From an uncultured Eubacteriales bacterium (GTDB taxonomy: Bacteria; Bacillota_A; Clostridia; Oscillospirales; Oscillospiraceae), in NCBI GenBank assembly GCA_900319835.1, contig ONPY01000032.1, positions 1-23,122 on the forward strand: DNA of 23,122 nucleotides. The letters run 5' to 3'. The position numbers and the translations under genes are program-made. The notes beneath the pieces were generated by a model. The model was not told the origin of the DNA and ran no database searches. It worked only from the letters and a program-made list of their open reading frames with translations. Within the stretch, counting starts at the first letter, position 1, and every line of letters begins with the position of its first letter. Below are positions 22,490-23,122 of this stretch, piece after piece.

Positions 22490-22629
22490 GCGATATTTGC
22501 CGAAATTCACAAATCGCTTACAGGTTTTTCTGCCATTTCGCCAAAGCTCGCCAGCAGGCCCGCCCTCAGCATATCCGCGTTTTCGGGCGGATGCAAGCGA
22601 AGGGCGTCGAAGGATTTTGCCGCTCAGTC

Positions 22630-22658
22630 AAAAACGCCGCCTCCGAAGAGGCGGCGTT
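22630..22658 (-). terminator. tuf terminator with UUCG loop
   Basis: On the minus strand a perfect 11-bp GC-rich stem (22658-22648 with 22643-22633) is closed by a TTCG tetraloop and followed by TTTTTG. It starts 35 bases after the tuf stop codon. The plus-strand reading has no T-tract of note, so orientation is minus. Confidence 0.9.
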
Positions 22659-22693
22659 CGTGTTTCACTTTTTCCGCTTGCGCGGTGAGTCAA

Positions 22694-23122
22694 TTACTCG
22701 TTGATGCCGATAACAACACCGGAGCCGACGGTACGGCCGCCCTCACGAATAGCGAAGCGGAGGCCGTTCTCGATGGCGATGGGGGTGATCAGCTCGACGT
22801 CCATGTCGACGTTGTCGCCGGGCATGCACATCTCAACGCCCTCGGGCAGGGTGATGACGCCGGTCACGTCGGTGGTACGGAAGTAGAACTGGGGACGGTA
22901 GTTGTTGAAGAAGGGGGTGTGACGGCCGCCCTCTTCCTTGGACAGGACGTAAACCTGGCCCTTGAACTTGGTGTGGGGGTGAATGCTCTTGGGAGCAGCC
23001 AGAACCTGGCCACGCTCGACGGACTTCTTGTCGATGCCGCGGAGCAGGCAGCCCACGTTGTCGCCGGCCTCGGCGTACTCGAGGGTCTTGTGGAACATCT
23101 CGGTGCCGGTAACGGTGGTCTC
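22694..23122 (-). CDS. tuf: Elongation factor Tu, C-terminal part (cut by window edge)
   Basis: The last 142 residues of EF-Tu, running off the right edge with no start inside the window. The visible part spans domains 2 and 3: [32 protein letters not shown], then [32 protein letters not shown] and the C-terminal [17 protein letters not shown]-Tu carries aminoacyl-tRNA to the ribosome as a GTPase; the GTP-binding domain lies beyond the edge. The frame is intact and the end is the usual length. It is followed by a terminator 35 bases downstream, so it is the last gene of its transcript. Assignment firm. Confidence 0.98.
   Translation of the reverse strand, partial: ETTVTGTEMFHKTLEYAEAGDNVGCLLRGIDKKSVERGQVLAAPKSIHPHTKFKGQVYVLSKEEGGRHTPFFNNYRPQFYFRTTDVTGVITLPEGVEMCMPGDNVDMDVELITPIAIENGLRFAIREGGRTVGSGVVIGINE

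Larger units (their letters stand above)
22401..22693. other. 293-bp gap between tuf and the envelope operon
   Basis: The gap holds the promoter of the minus envelope operon (22461-22489) and the tuf terminator (22630-22658). The stretch between them (22490-22629) contains no supported gene, only a weak ATCCGC/GCGGAT stem around 22575-22594. An 80-codon plus-strand frame spanning 22462-22704 crosses both signals and is rejected. Confidence 0.7.

Overview
The window reads as a chromosomal segment of a high-GC anaerobic Firmicute, most likely a gut Clostridia of the Oscillospiraceae type. This is inferred from GC-rich coding sequence with strong AGGAGG-type ribosome sites, AT-rich intergenic promoters, a secreted LysM protein carrying many F-x-M-P repeat modules, an oxygen-sensitive-type iron-sulfur serine dehydratase and a Firmicute-like gene set. 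The species cannot be named from the sequence alone. There are 15 genes, the last cut by the right edge (the 3' end of tuf). I see no tRNA, rRNA, CRISPR array, transposase or prophage gene.

Layout. Bases 1-503 hold no gene; they contain palindromic interspersed elements and three hairpins. A 1367-residue secreted LysM/repeat protein (minus, 504-4607) follows, then a 353-bp AT-rich gap. tatD (minus, 4961-5722) and a plus-strand four-gene operon (5907-10151) diverge from a shared 184-bp promoter region. That operon encodes a membrane-anchored phosphodiester glycosidase (NAGPA) protein, an O-antigen-ligase/polymerase-like membrane protein, a DegV lipid-binding protein and an unrecognised 108-residue protein. 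A bidirectional terminator then separates it from a minus-strand amino acid catabolic cluster (13885 down to 10256): threonine ammonia-lyase, a neutral-amino-acid-type sodium symporter and L-serine ammonia-lyase. A LysR-type regulator (14065-14946) diverges from that cluster across a 179-bp region rich in inverted repeats.

Next come a HerA-like ATPase with a hendecad coiled-coil tail (minus) and, divergently, cdsA (plus). A second envelope operon (minus, 22400 down to 17786) encodes another NAGPA protein, two tandem 378-residue single-pass membrane paralogues that align without gaps over their last 268 residues, and a glycosyltransferase-2/GtrA fusion. tuf closes the window.

Two themes stand out. 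The first is envelope glycopolymer work: two operons, each headed by a NAGPA protein, plus the PG-binding LysM protein and cdsA. The second is a serine/threonine uptake-and-deamination module with its own regulator and a transporter ribosome site buried in a hairpin. The least described parts are the tandem paralogues, the 108-residue protein and the calcium-loop-bearing repeat modules of the LysM protein.
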